A stretch of DNA of 64,000 nucleotides, taken from the NCBI GenBank assembly GCA_017399685.1, contig JAFQBM010000030.1, positions 1-64,000 of the forward strand. The letters run 5' to 3'. Shown one piece after another: positions 52,973-62,889 of this stretch. The notes beneath the pieces are model-generated. The model saw only the letters and a program-made list of their open reading frames with translations. It was not told the DNA's origin and made no database searches. The number at the start of each line of letters is the position of its first letter. Positions within the stretch are counted from its first letter, which is position 1. The position numbers and the translations under genes were made by a program. Origin of the DNA: Lachnospiraceae bacterium. Lineage in GTDB: Bacteria > Bacillota > Clostridia > Lachnospirales > Lachnospiraceae.

Positions 52973-54070
52973 TCAATCTTCTTTCCATTCCTTTGCATAT
53001 TCTATAAGGTCAACACCCTTTTTCTCACAATCTTCTATAATTTGAACACCGATGTCACAATTCTTATCCCCGTTCTTTTTAAAGAAACGATAAATCGGAA
53101 TATCAACTGCTGCTAGGATTAGCCCCAAAATAAAACCTTCAAAAATATTATTATTTATCATTTCCAAAACAGCTGGAACTACGATAATTGCAACATAGAA
53201 AAAAAGAAAAATAATATTTAACTTCTTTGTCTGTTTTTCTTCTTTTCTAATTTTCGCTGCAAATTCCGGAAACATCATTCCCTTTTTTCTTTGTAATCTT
53301 GCATATCGTTTTGCCATACCATTGACCATAATTTTATATGTGGAATCATCGCTTACTTCTTCGTTAAATAATTTCATCTGTCTTTTTTCATCTTTTCTAT
53401 GTTTCGCGGCCTCTTTCGATTCTTTTCGTATGGTTCCAAATTTCACATATCTCCAGATAGAGCGAACCATAAGGTAAATAGCAACATACCCGCCAGATAT
53501 TAAAATCAAAATCTTGTTGGAAACTTCCACCCGAAATAAATCAGATACTTGAACACTTAAAATAACTCCAACTACAAAACCCAAAATTATGATAAAATCA
53601 AAAAGTAATGGCTTTATTTTTTTACTTTTAAATATAAACTTCTTTAATACATATTTACTTATAAATGCAAGCCCAAAGCCTAATAAAATACCCGCAAGAT
53701 AAGGAGAAATATTTTCTTTCCTTTCAAGTACCAAGTCCATGTCATCAAAAGGAAACAGCCATATCATCGTACAAATAATTACTACCTTCATAATGCCATA
53801 TATTGCTTTAGGAATACTAATATACCATTTTTCCTTTTCTTCTTCCTGTTTAAAATAATCCTGACAAAATTCTTCTATATCATTTCCAACGATTTTCTCA
53901 ATTGGTTTTTCCTCATGCTGTGCCTGCATTAATAAATCATACAGATTCATCATTTTCTCATCTCGTTCTTCTATTTCACCTCCTGCTATAGTATCGTACA
54001 TATCCGCTTTTTCAAAAACCATACGGTAATCACCTTTTAGCTTATTCGCCATTGAAATTGTATCTAACAT
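52973..54070 (-). CDS. PadR-associated membrane protein, DUF1048-like N-terminus
   Basis: A 365-aa protein. The first about 75 residues are helical and acidic with MANKLKGDYRMVFEKADMYD, resembling the DUF1048 proteins that often accompany PadR regulators. About six membrane segments follow in three pairs (near 90-135, 160-195 and 285-330), separated by a basic loop with KESKEAAKHRKDEKRQ. It overlaps the PadR gene by 7 nt. Its function is unknown; it is probably the membrane effector controlled by that regulator. Confidence 0.78.
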   Translation of the reverse strand: MLDTISMANKLKGDYRMVFEKADMYDTIAGGEIEERDEKMMNLYDLLMQAQHEEKPIEKIVGNDIEEFCQDYFKQEEEKEKWYISIPKAIYGIMKVVIICTMIWLFPFDDMDLVLERKENISPYLAGILLGFGLAFISKYVLKKFIFKSKKIKPLLFDFIIILGFVVGVILSVQVSDLFRVEVSNKILILISGGYVAIYLMVRSIWRYVKFGTIRKESKEAAKHRKDEKRQMKLFNEEVSDDSTYKIMVNGMAKRYARLQRKKGMMFPEFAAKIRKEEKQTKKLNIIFLFFYVAIIVVPAVLEMINNNIFEGFILGLILAAVDIPIYRFFKKNGDKNCDIGVQIIEDCEKKGVDLIEYAKEWKED

Positions 54071-54402
54071 AAATCTCCCTCATTTCTTTCTAACAAAATC
54101 TGATTCGCATTATGAATTACTTTTTGATAAACTTGTTTAAAGTTCTCTAAATAATTTTTTCCTTCCTCTGTAATAGAATAATATTTCCGGATAGGTCCCA
54201 GTGGAGACTTTGCTTTTCTACAGGAAATATATCCATTCTTATTAAGACGGGTAAGAACCGGATATAAAGTTCCTTCCCCAAGATTCTCAAATCCACTGTT
54301 TTCTAACGAAGACAATATTTCGTAACCATACGTCTCCTCTTTTTGTATAATCGAAAGCACACACCCTTCCAATATCCCCTTCATTAACTGTGTATCATCC
54401 AT
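54064..54402 (-). CDS. PadR-family transcriptional regulator
   Basis: A 112-aa PadR regulator: LMKGILEGCVLSIIQKEETY, GYEILSSLENSGFENLGEGT and LYPVLTRLNKNGYI are close to the family consensus, with a short C-terminal dimer helix. Start at 54402 behind GGAGG; an in-frame upstream ATG lacks support. Two ACTACTTTG-type dyads in its promoter (54531-54595) make autorepression likely, released by a ligand such as an antibiotic or phenolic acid. Confidence 0.93.
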   Translation of the reverse strand: MDDTQLMKGILEGCVLSIIQKEETYGYEILSSLENSGFENLGEGTLYPVLTRLNKNGYISCRKAKSPLGPIRKYYSITEEGKNYLENFKQVYQKVIHNANQILLERNEGDLC

Positions 54403-54504
54403 ATAAACCTCCATTTCCCCACATATACTTAAACCTTTCATGATGTTTCAAACGAACCTGCCAATCCTTCGGAGCCTAAAGAATTTTTAAACTCATCCAA
54501 CATC

Positions 54505-54595
54505 TGTTCAGATAAAAATTTATCTGAACAACTACTTTGTTTTACCAAGTAGTGTAACAATAAAATAACATAGCTACTTTGTATTGTCAAGTAGC
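54505..54595 (-). promoter_or_regulatory. PadR promoter with two operators and a leader hairpin
   Basis: On the minus strand TTGACA, a 17-bp spacer and TATTTT form the promoter. Two dyads with CTACTTTG and CAAGTAG arms lie at 54531-54553 and 54573-54595, centres 42 bp apart (four helical turns); the second covers the -35 box. Downstream, TGTTCAGATAAA and TTTATCTGAACA (54505-54530) make a perfect 12-bp hairpin in the leader. Promoter and dyad assignment is from sequence only. Confidence 0.75.
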
Positions 54596-54599
54596 TATG

Positions 54600-54668
54600 T
54601 TATTTTTCTCTTTTATTCTTTTATTATTTTATTCTTTTATTCTATTATTCTTTTATTCTTCTATTCTT
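54600..54668. repeat. Low-complexity TTTTATTC tract
   Basis: About 65 bp of imperfect tandem TTTTATTC and CTATTC units on the plus strand between the PadR promoter and the end of the VWA gene. It may vary in length between strains. Confidence 0.6.
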
Positions 54669-54670
54669 AA

Positions 54671-55846
54671 TTATTTCTTATTAAACCCATCCATACTTTT
54701 CCGGTTTAAAGCAAGTTCTAATAATTCCGGTAATTTTTCCGGCGGACAGGCAAAGCAGGGAATATCAAAACCGGCTATTCTCTCTGCCATCTGGGCATCG
54801 TAAAATGGTTTTCCCTGATCCGAAATGGCCAGTAGAACAATGATATTAACTCCCGACTCTTTTAATTCAGCCAGTCGTCTTAGTAATCCATTCCGGTTTC
54901 CACCCTCATACAAATCTGTAATTAAAAACATTGTAGTTTTATTTGGCTCCACAATAAGGTCTGTACAATACTTCACAGATTTTTCTATATCGGTACCTCC
55001 TCCTAACTGAATTCCGTATAATAAATCCACCGGGTCGGAAGATACATCCGTCATATCATGAATTTCTGTATCAAATGCCACAATATGAGTTTTTAAGGCA
55101 TTCATACTGGCAAGAATACATCCCATCACAGAAGAATAAATCACAGATTCTCCCATGGAACCACTTTGATCAATGTCCAGAATTACAGTCCGGTTCGAAG
55201 ACCGGGACAACCTCTCATAAAAATAAAATTTTTCCGGAAGTAGCACATTCCGTTCAATGTTATAGTTTTTTAAATTCCTGCGGATGGTCATTTTATAATC
55301 TAAGGCTGCTGCGGAAGGAATGGGCGAATGCTCCCTCCGGTTCATGGCAGCTGTCACTGCTCTCTTTACATCATCTGCAATATGTTTATTGATTTCTTCC
55401 ACTATCTTTCGGATATATTCTCTTACATTATCCTTGGCACGCTGTGGAACCTGATCTTTTAACATTAAAATCAGGGAACCTGTATTAATATCAGGCTCTA
55501 ACTGGTCTAACATTTCCGGCTCGAAAAACAACTGCTTCATTCCTTTTCGCTCTATGGCATCATTCTGAATGATAGTAATCTCCATAGGTTCAAAAAGAGA
55601 ACGCAGGTCTCCAAGCCAACGGGTAATCTGTGGATTGGACATCCCTCTTCCTCCCGTTCTTCCATTGGCGGAATCACCACCCTCAGCTTTATCATTTCCA
55701 TAAATCGCCGCCAAAGCAGAATCCATCAGTAATTCTTCCTCTGTAAGTGAAAGCGGCTCCCGACTCAAATCTTCCAGTCTTTCATTGGCATCCTCACCCA
55801 GAATCAACCTCCAGCGTTTTAAATTTTCCATCGTTTTCTTTTCCAT
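54671..55846 (-). CDS. VWA-domain protein of the MoxR/SWIM operon
   Basis: A 391-aa protein whose C-terminal half is a von Willebrand A domain. The metal-ion adhesion motif DxSxS is in LDIDQSGSMGES, with the further T in GGGTDIEKS and D in FLITDLYEGG. The N-terminal half is helical and charged. It is the last gene of the five-gene operon, 25 nt after the DUF5682 gene. VWA proteins act with MoxR ATPases as adaptors that bind targets through the metal site. No signal peptide, so cytoplasmic. Confidence 0.9.
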   Translation of the reverse strand: MEKKTMENLKRWRLILGEDANERLEDLSREPLSLTEEELLMDSALAAIYGNDKAEGGDSANGRTGGRGMSNPQITRWLGDLRSLFEPMEITIIQNDAIERKGMKQLFFEPEMLDQLEPDINTGSLILMLKDQVPQRAKDNVREYIRKIVEEINKHIADDVKRAVTAAMNRREHSPIPSAAALDYKMTIRRNLKNYNIERNVLLPEKFYFYERLSRSSNRTVILDIDQSGSMGESVIYSSVMGCILASMNALKTHIVAFDTEIHDMTDVSSDPVDLLYGIQLGGGTDIEKSVKYCTDLIVEPNKTTMFLITDLYEGGNRNGLLRRLAELKESGVNIIVLLAISDQGKPFYDAQMAERIAGFDIPCFACPPEKLPELLELALNRKSMDGFNKK

Positions 55847-55871
55847 ATTCTCACCAATTTAACCTTTTTCG

Positions 55872-58154
55872 TTAAATATCACCAAAATCGAAATCGTCTA
55901 ATTCGTCCAAGGTTTCCTGTTCTACCTTCGTAACAGGTGCCACGATATATTCTGAAGCACTTTCTTTAGAAATTCCAAGAATTTCGCCAATATTTTCTGC
56001 AATATCTGCCTTTTCTGAAGGTGTGAATACCGAAAACGTCCTTCGAAGACAAACCAAAGCAGGCTTAAATTCCTCTTCATCCAGCTCAGAAACATATTCA
56101 AATAGTCTTTCCCATAAACTAAGCCTGCTGATAAGGGAACGTCTGTTTTTCATGGACAATCCTTCGAACCACCCTGCACCATCTGCCGCAGCAGTTCCCT
56201 TTGACAATCTTCTGCTGATAAGTTCTGTTAATATTTCGTTGGTAAATCTTCCTCTTTCCGTCAAAACTGCTGCTGCATAGCCGGAAATTCTCATATTCAC
56301 ATCATCCCGGTCTGCCAATTGATTAAGAACCAAAATCCACTGTTCTTCCTTTAAAAATTCATGAGACAAACATGCTGCATTTACCTTTTCCATGGCACGA
56401 ATGATTTCATCTGAGGCGGCTTTATCACAAACCGCTTCATTTCCAAGTTCCAGACAAAACCTTAAAAATAAAGTTTCCATTAAAGGTACTAAAGGCTCTG
56501 TATCCAGTCTTCTAAGACTTCCAAAACGCATAATAAAAGAAAGGGTTCCTATGGTGTCTCCAATATCTACTACTCCGCTGCATTCTGTCGCCATATTCTG
56601 TACTGCTGTAACTGCGGTTTGAACTACATTGGATATTCCACATAAAAATGCGGAAGCTAAAATATCTGCGGTCTGACTCAAGGTTTGCGCATTACTTAAC
56701 TGCATGGTTAATTCCATTTGTGCTGCCTGCAATACCGTATCTCCCTTTAATGACGCCTCTACAATCTCAATTTCTACTTCCGGATTCCATTGCAAAGCCC
56801 ATAATTCTGCCCAGGTCGCATTATCCTGCTTTCTTTCAAGTCGCTTGCAAAAATGAATCCCCAGTACATAAAGTCTATGCAAAAAGAAGGAACGATTTAA
56901 ATCCAAAAATGCCGCTTTGTCCGATTGTACTCTTAAATTTTCCCTTAAATCCAGTTCCACTTCTTCCATGACAGGAGAATAATATTTGTCCAGTTTTAGT
57001 TCCTTTAACTGTCGTTTAAAATCCTCCTGAACCGAAGTACATACTGTACCTTCCGGTAAATGTCCTATTTTTACTCCGATTTCTGTAGCAGCACATCCAA
57101 GGGAGATTTCTCCAAAGCTTCCATGTCCCATACAGGTAACTGCTGCATCCCGCAAATCTGCCAAGGAAGGTCTTATTCCATTCCGAAGACTTGCTAATAC
57201 CTTCGATAACCGTAGTGCTTCAATGACTTCCGCCGAAGAAGTTCCATAACCTTTTTCCCTTTGAAATTTAGCTAAAGAAGTCAGGTACTCTGCGGCAGAA
57301 TCCTCTTCCCTTCCTTTTAGTTTATTCTTCCATAAAATCTCACAATACGCTGGAGCCTTATTTCCGGCACCATATCCCGAATGGGAGGATAAACGATAAT
57401 AAGAATATGGCATTAACGTCGCTTTAGAAGACAATTCCGGTAAATTTTTCAGTAACTTCTCATCCTCTTTTGAATCGCTTTTTCCCATCAATCCCTTAGT
57501 GTGAAAGGCTCCGGTAATCACAGATATTTTTTCCGGAACAATTCCTTCCCTCTCAGCTTCTGAAATTACTTTTCGCATATAGGCTTCTCGCAATTCATTG
57601 TAGGCACTATAATTTGAAAATTCTCTTAGGTTTCCCCCATATTCAAGGGTAGCCGCCATAAAATCCTCGTAACTCTCATTATGCTCAAAGGTATATTCCC
57701 AAAAGCTGTCAATATCCATGCCGATATGTTTTTCCAGTTCTGTATAAACGTTAAAATCCTCTGCCTCTTTCTCTACTACATCGTCGTTCTCTTCTTTCTC
57801 CCCATTCTCCTTTTCCTGTGCTTTTGCTCTTTCCGCTTCCAAGGCAAGAGTCACCTTTCCCGGTAAATCACAAAATCGTACCGGTACTTTATTCCTGTTG
57901 GCCCAAAGCATCGCCTGATATTCCGGTGAGAACCCTGCAAAAGGCCAAAGTACGGATTTAATGGGAGGTTCCTCTGTATAAGCCAGAATTGCCACTGGAG
58001 GCACCACCTCGCTACTGCAAAGAGGTTCGATGAAATGGCTTAAATCCGAAGGACCTTCAATGAGAACCAGTTCAGGAGAAGTCCGCTCCAGAAATTCCTG
58101 CACATAATAAGCACAGGCAGGGGATAAATGTCTGATTCCAAAAAAATTCGCCAA
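55872..58154 (-). CDS. DUF5682 family protein
   Basis: A 760-aa protein of the DUF5682 family. The first 230 residues contain the conserved FGIRHLSP (His 9), LIEGPSD (Glu 33), RFCDLP (Asp 96) and ITGAFHTKG (His 218). Such a His, Glu, Asp, GxxH set recalls the ChaN/EreA/TraB-like folds that bind metal or act as hydrolases; this is inference. A glutamate/lysine-rich insert at 108-135 and a long helical C-terminus follow. The start is TTG at 58154, behind AAGGAG and 2 nt after the MoxR stop. Confidence 0.85.
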   Translation of the reverse strand: MANFFGIRHLSPACAYYVQEFLERTSPELVLIEGPSDLSHFIEPLCSSEVVPPVAILAYTEEPPIKSVLWPFAGFSPEYQAMLWANRNKVPVRFCDLPGKVTLALEAERAKAQEKENGEKEENDDVVEKEAEDFNVYTELEKHIGMDIDSFWEYTFEHNESYEDFMAATLEYGGNLREFSNYSAYNELREAYMRKVISEAEREGIVPEKISVITGAFHTKGLMGKSDSKEDEKLLKNLPELSSKATLMPYSYYRLSSHSGYGAGNKAPAYCEILWKNKLKGREEDSAAEYLTSLAKFQREKGYGTSSAEVIEALRLSKVLASLRNGIRPSLADLRDAAVTCMGHGSFGEISLGCAATEIGVKIGHLPEGTVCTSVQEDFKRQLKELKLDKYYSPVMEEVELDLRENLRVQSDKAAFLDLNRSFFLHRLYVLGIHFCKRLERKQDNATWAELWALQWNPEVEIEIVEASLKGDTVLQAAQMELTMQLSNAQTLSQTADILASAFLCGISNVVQTAVTAVQNMATECSGVVDIGDTIGTLSFIMRFGSLRRLDTEPLVPLMETLFLRFCLELGNEAVCDKAASDEIIRAMEKVNAACLSHEFLKEEQWILVLNQLADRDDVNMRISGYAAAVLTERGRFTNEILTELISRRLSKGTAAADGAGWFEGLSMKNRRSLISRLSLWERLFEYVSELDEEEFKPALVCLRRTFSVFTPSEKADIAENIGEILGISKESASEYIVAPVTKVEQETLDELDDFDFGDI

Positions 58155-58156
58155 TA

Positions 58157-59239
58157 TTAATTCAACTCCTTACATGCACTGTAAAGGGATGCATATCCTT
58201 TTCCACGTTTTTTCATTACATTTTCCAGATATTCTGTCCAGGTTGCTTTATCTTTTCCTTCATCTTTTACGATGGCTCCCTGCAAAGCAGATGCAAGGTC
58301 TTCGTCCGTAATCTTTCCATTTCCAAAACTTCCAGCCAATGCCATACTGTTGGTCAATAAAGAAATGGCTTCTGCGGCAGATAGTACACCGGATGGTGCC
58401 TTTACTTTTATCTTGCCATCCAAAGTCTTACCATCTCTTAATTCTCTAAAAATGGTTACTACTTTTTCCACCATACTTTCATCCGGTAATTCTGCCTTTA
58501 ATTCAAAGCTGTCTGCCATTTGTGCTACACGGCTCTTTACAATGTCAATTTCAGTCTGGATATCAGATGGTGTTGGAAGTACTACGATATTAAAACGACG
58601 CTTCAATGCAGAAGACATTTCATTTACGCCCTTATCTCTTGTATTGGCTGTTGCAATGATGGAAAATCCCTTCTTCGCTGCCACTTCTTCTGAAAGTTCC
58701 GGAATGGAAATTCTTTTTTCTGATAAGATAGAAATTAAGGCATCCTGTACCTCACTGGCACATCTTGAAATTTCTTCAATTCTTGCAATAGCTCCATCTT
58801 CCATGGCAGTATAAACCGGACTTTTTACCAAAGATTCTTTGGAAGGTCCCTTGGCAAGAAGCATGGCATAATTCCAGGAATAACGAATCTGTTCTTCTGT
58901 GGTTCCTGCAGTTCCCTGAATCACACGGGTAGAATTTCCATTAATGGCAGCAGTCAAATGTTCTGAAAGCCAGGACTTGGCAGTTCCCGGTTCTCCAATT
59001 AATAACAAAGCTCTGTCTGTAACCAATGTTGCAATACAAATTTCTACCAGTCTCTTGTCTCCCATGTATTTTGGAGTAATGATTTTTTTCCCACTTTTTC
59101 CCCCGATGATGTATGTCAAAACAGAACGAGGTGACATTTTCCATCCTGTGGGAATCGGGTCTGTTTCATTTGCAATTAAAGTTTCCAGTTCTTCTTTATA
59201 TAATTCCTCTGCCGAAAGGCGAAGTATCTCGTTAGCCAT
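58157..59239 (-). CDS. MoxR-type AAA+ ATPase
   Basis: A 360-aa AAA+ ATPase of the MoxR group. Walker A GEPGTAKSW (82-90), the Walker B region AIARIEEISR, sensor 1 IIATANTRDKG, arginine finger region MSSALKRRFN and sensor 2 helix. MoxR ATPases remodel protein complexes with VWA partners, for example in enzyme maturation or stress. The gene sits between the helical-repeat gene (96-nt gap) and the DUF5682 gene (2-nt gap). Confidence 0.94.
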   Translation of the reverse strand: MANEILRLSAEELYKEELETLIANETDPIPTGWKMSPRSVLTYIIGGKSGKKIITPKYMGDKRLVEICIATLVTDRALLLIGEPGTAKSWLSEHLTAAINGNSTRVIQGTAGTTEEQIRYSWNYAMLLAKGPSKESLVKSPVYTAMEDGAIARIEEISRCASEVQDALISILSEKRISIPELSEEVAAKKGFSIIATANTRDKGVNEMSSALKRRFNIVVLPTPSDIQTEIDIVKSRVAQMADSFELKAELPDESMVEKVVTIFRELRDGKTLDGKIKVKAPSGVLSAAEAISLLTNSMALAGSFGNGKITDEDLASALQGAIVKDEGKDKATWTEYLENVMKKRGKGYASLYSACKELN

Positions 59240-59335
59240 AGTGTTATCATCCTTTCTACTACAATATATTTATTAGGTAATTACTCAGCTTGTGGATATC
59301 TGTTTAAAAAATATCACTTATCCACTATAAATGTT

Positions 59336-61267
59336 TTACGCATATGTTGTTTTCAACAATTCCTGCACTTGTGAACGTATCCTCTTTTTCGCAGTGGAGT
59401 CCACATCTTTTAGTCCATCAATCATTCCGTCTATCTCTATCAGTTCTTCTTTCTTATCCTCATATGACATCGGAAGTTTATCCAGCATATTTATCTTCCA
59501 TAGGAATCCTTCTTTTCTTATCTCGCTTTGAGCGATATGATTTCGAATTAAACCTCTGTACTCTTTTGACGTCCCTTCCGTATAAAATGGAATTATAATA
59601 TCCTGAATTTCCTTTCCGATAGAACAGTGCTGATTCACCTGAAACGCAAATTTTATTGCCGCATCCACACATTTTTTGTATTCTTCCGTACCCGGTTTTA
59701 AATCTTGACACCAGGAACGTAATACCTGAACCGCCCATTCCACATGAACTTTTCTTTCAGCTTTTTCCATCTTTATTTCGTTTTCCCCCTGTCCGGGTAC
59801 AAAATAGCCGGTATCTGTTACGAAAGTAAGTACAATTTCCGGTAATTGTTCAAAAATTTTTATCTCATTGCGTTCCATTTGGTTTTCCCCATACAGACAC
59901 CCTAAAAAGTCCCATGATAAATAATATCCATCCCGAATATTATCATATCTGGTACAATCCAATAAACTTAACATCCTCTTTCGATTATGATACATTTCTT
60001 TGTGAAATTCCTTGAAAGCATCTTCCCCTTTTTCTTTTAATTCCAAGAAAAATCTTGCAGGAAAATAAAACTCCGGATAAGCTTCATATACCTTTTTTAT
60101 CATTTCTGCATACCTTTGGTCATCTACCAAGAGATTTTCCAAAAGGACCTTGTTCATTTCTTCCTGCCAGTTATTATAAGGTCCATTGGCTACTTTTTTT
60201 ACATATTTATAATTTTGGGCAAATTCAAAGAAACAGTTTTCAAGCTGTGGCTTTCTACGAATCAATTTTATTGCCCGCTCCAGATTGTCATTATGGTCTA
60301 TTCTGTCTTTGTGAGTAAGATTTACCTTGCCCTCGCAGATTTCCCGGCATCCCTTTAAGGCATTCTGAAATTCATTTTTGGCAAATTCTGCACAAATGTC
60401 ATTTTTAGAATGCATGATGAATTCATCATAGCTGCTCTTATATTTCTTCGTACATTTTATCCAGATTTCTTCTGCCTCTGGTGGATCTAATTCTGCAAGG
60501 GTCAGGGCTGCTGCATTTTTCGCTACACCTTTTTGAGTATGATATAATTCTAACACTTTTGAGGCATTTTCTTGGGAACAAGCTAAAGCCCGGATTGCCG
60601 CGGCCCGAATACTTGGAGGATTTTTTTCTCCTTCTATAAGACTTAAATACCAGTCATTTGCCTTTTCACCATAAAATTTTGAAACCAGTCGGACATAATA
60701 AGCGGTTCGATTTTTCGGTCCTACCGTAATCAAATCCACCTGTTCCTTTAACAATGGAATTACAGAATCTCCCAATTGTGGAAGCAACACCGCTGCCATA
60801 CTTTCTAAAACCACAGTACCCTTATAAAGATTTTGGATAAAAAACGGAAATAATCTTGGGTCTAAGGCTTTTTCCATATCTTCTTGTAAAAAAGCACTTT
60901 TATTATAATCTCCTGATACAAGAGAATTCTTTACTTCTTCTAAGCATTGTCTGGATATGGTTTGGGGTTTTAAACATAGTTCATACTCTCTTACTTCGCA
61001 TTCTGAAACATCCTGAAAACTTCCCTGAGTAACTGCAAGGGCATCTGCCAATGCGATGCAATCTGCCAGTTGGGCTGCAGTATTTTCAGTGGTAAACAAA
61101 GCTTCACACATCTGATAAAAACGTCCAAATACCTTGTTTACTTCTGACATTGGTTTAAATGCTTCTACTGCCCTCTTTAATCTGAAATCCTCTGCAATTA
61201 ATCCACAGCCTGCTGCCGCCGTAGCATACAATCTCTCTCTTAATTCATAAAATACATTGATATCCAT
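59336..61267 (-). CDS. Large HEAT-like helical protein of the MoxR/SWIM operon
   Basis: A 643-aa all-helical protein. Repeats of the HEAT type are suggested by AAVLLPQLGDSVIPLLKEQV, IRAAAIRALACSQENASKVL and AKNAAALTLAELDPPEAEEI at about residues 165-275. The rest is helical with many charged residues. No catalytic motif is visible, so a scaffold or substrate-binding role is likely. Start at 61267, behind GGGAGGG, 17 nt after the SWIM gene. Confidence 0.75.
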   Translation of the reverse strand: MDINVFYELRERLYATAAAGCGLIAEDFRLKRAVEAFKPMSEVNKVFGRFYQMCEALFTTENTAAQLADCIALADALAVTQGSFQDVSECEVREYELCLKPQTISRQCLEEVKNSLVSGDYNKSAFLQEDMEKALDPRLFPFFIQNLYKGTVVLESMAAVLLPQLGDSVIPLLKEQVDLITVGPKNRTAYYVRLVSKFYGEKANDWYLSLIEGEKNPPSIRAAAIRALACSQENASKVLELYHTQKGVAKNAAALTLAELDPPEAEEIWIKCTKKYKSSYDEFIMHSKNDICAEFAKNEFQNALKGCREICEGKVNLTHKDRIDHNDNLERAIKLIRRKPQLENCFFEFAQNYKYVKKVANGPYNNWQEEMNKVLLENLLVDDQRYAEMIKKVYEAYPEFYFPARFFLELKEKGEDAFKEFHKEMYHNRKRMLSLLDCTRYDNIRDGYYLSWDFLGCLYGENQMERNEIKIFEQLPEIVLTFVTDTGYFVPGQGENEIKMEKAERKVHVEWAVQVLRSWCQDLKPGTEEYKKCVDAAIKFAFQVNQHCSIGKEIQDIIIPFYTEGTSKEYRGLIRNHIAQSEIRKEGFLWKINMLDKLPMSYEDKKEELIEIDGMIDGLKDVDSTAKKRIRSQVQELLKTTYA

Positions 61268-61284
61268 TCTTTTCCCTCCCTGAC

Positions 61285-62727
61285 TTAGCATAACACTACA
61301 ATCGCATCTTCTTTTACAATGGAAATCGGACACACGTATATCTTTCGTTCTCGGGAATCATAGAACAATTCACCAAGCAATGCCCCATGCTCCAAAACTT
61401 CCTTTGGTTCCAATGGCAGAATACTACAAGTTTCAGGATAGTTCTCATTTCTTTTTAATCCAATGGTTTCTCCCTGATACTTTAATACTCCATGCCCGTC
61501 AGAAACTGCGAATTCTATGCTGTCAAAGGGTAAAAGCATAGCACAGACTTTTTCTGAAAGAGTGTTTTTTAATTCGTTTTTTGCTTTTTTTACTGCCTCA
61601 CCAATAGAGGCTTCCGCTTTACTTAAAATATCGCTATAATCCTTTGCTTCCAGTCCTCGCTGCTCCATTGTCTCCCAGCGGATACGACGGTTCATTCCTC
61701 CCGGATAGCGGTATAACGTAGGAATCTGATACACTCCAAAAGCAGAATCCTCTGATTTGATATACTTTGCAGATTTATATGGTCGGATATTTTCTGTCTT
61801 GGAAATCTCCCCGCTGTCTAAATCAATCCAATACCCCGTTTCTATATTGGCTTTATGCATGGTATCATCAATCACCTGAAAAGATAACTGTACCATTCTG
61901 GCATTTTCTTTGAATAATCCAATTTCTTTTAATTGTGCCAGTTTCCAGATTCCTCCCATTTCTTCATAAAGAATGGTGTCTTCCAGCTGCACATCCCCAT
62001 TTTCCAGCTTTTTGTTTATGTATTCCTTGGATTTCTTCACAGATGCAGAAAGTTTTACACACAAGGCAATCAAACGGTTTAATTCTTTGTCATCCGGATG
62101 TTCTGACAATTCTTCTGCTACTGTAATGATTTCTGTCATAATTGCCTGCAATTCCGGTAAATAATAGTCTCCTAACTGTTTCGCTAAGTTCTTATAGGAA
62201 GCAGAGGAACTTCCATTAATGGAAGACACCCCTCGGTTTAAAATATCAGTTACAAAGGTTTCTGCCAATTCTAATCCTTCCAATTGTTTTTCTAATTTTT
62301 TCTTTGCAGCAGAAAGGCTGGTTTTGGAAGGCTTTTTCGGACCACTTGCTGCCTCTTCCTTCGCTTTTTCCTGACGTTTTGTTATCTTTTCTCTTTTTTT
62401 CGCCACATCTTCCGGTATGTCTGCTGTCTCAAATTTTTTTCCACTTATCCATTCAAACATAATGGCAAGGCTATGTTTGCAAGGAAACTGCCTGCTTGGG
62501 CAGGAACAACGGAACACCGGTGCCTCTCCTGAAAAATCCGCGGAAGTCTGGTAACCGGATTTTCCACTTCCCTTACATTCTCCAAAAATCAAATCCTTAT
62601 TTTCCGTCTGAAACAAAGAAACAAATCCCCCTGTATTGGAAATCTTCTTTGCATTGTTGATGGCTGCCGGATTTGGAGCCAAAGAACGAATCAGTTCTTC
62701 CGTAATCATTTCTGCTGTTTGTGACAT
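61285..62727 (-). CDS. SWIM zinc-finger protein
   Basis: A 480-aa protein with a SWIM finger: Cys74, Cys76, Cys83, His85 in FRCSCPSRQFPCKHSLAI, which fits C-x-C-x6-C-x-H. A Lys/Glu/Ala-rich, coiled-coil-like linker (about 105-160) and a helical and beta-rich C-terminal region follow. SWIM domains bind DNA or proteins. It is the first gene of the operon, starting about 100 nt after a promoter and behind TGGGAGG. It may supply target recognition for the ATPase-VWA partners. Confidence 0.9.
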   Translation of the reverse strand: MSQTAEMITEELIRSLAPNPAAINNAKKISNTGGFVSLFQTENKDLIFGECKGSGKSGYQTSADFSGEAPVFRCSCPSRQFPCKHSLAIMFEWISGKKFETADIPEDVAKKREKITKRQEKAKEEAASGPKKPSKTSLSAAKKKLEKQLEGLELAETFVTDILNRGVSSINGSSSASYKNLAKQLGDYYLPELQAIMTEIITVAEELSEHPDDKELNRLIALCVKLSASVKKSKEYINKKLENGDVQLEDTILYEEMGGIWKLAQLKEIGLFKENARMVQLSFQVIDDTMHKANIETGYWIDLDSGEISKTENIRPYKSAKYIKSEDSAFGVYQIPTLYRYPGGMNRRIRWETMEQRGLEAKDYSDILSKAEASIGEAVKKAKNELKNTLSEKVCAMLLPFDSIEFAVSDGHGVLKYQGETIGLKRNENYPETCSILPLEPKEVLEHGALLGELFYDSRERKIYVCPISIVKEDAIVVLC

Positions 62728-62827
62728 AACTACCTCCCAATTCTACATTTCGTCTGTTTTAGACATTATGCTTATAAAATATCCTCTGAACATATTTTAG
62801 AGAAATGCCAATACATGTATAGATAAA

Positions 62828-62856
62828 ATTATACTCTACCCACACTATTTCCTCAA
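62828..62856 (-). promoter_or_regulatory. Promoter of the SWIM-MoxR-VWA operon
   Basis: On the minus strand: -35 TTGAGG, a 17-bp spacer and -10 TATAAT. It leads to a 95-nt leader before the SWIM gene and is the only clear promoter seen before the five genes. Confidence 0.7.
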
Positions 62857-62889
62857 TGATTTTTATTGTTTTTTCACAGCATTTCCTCA

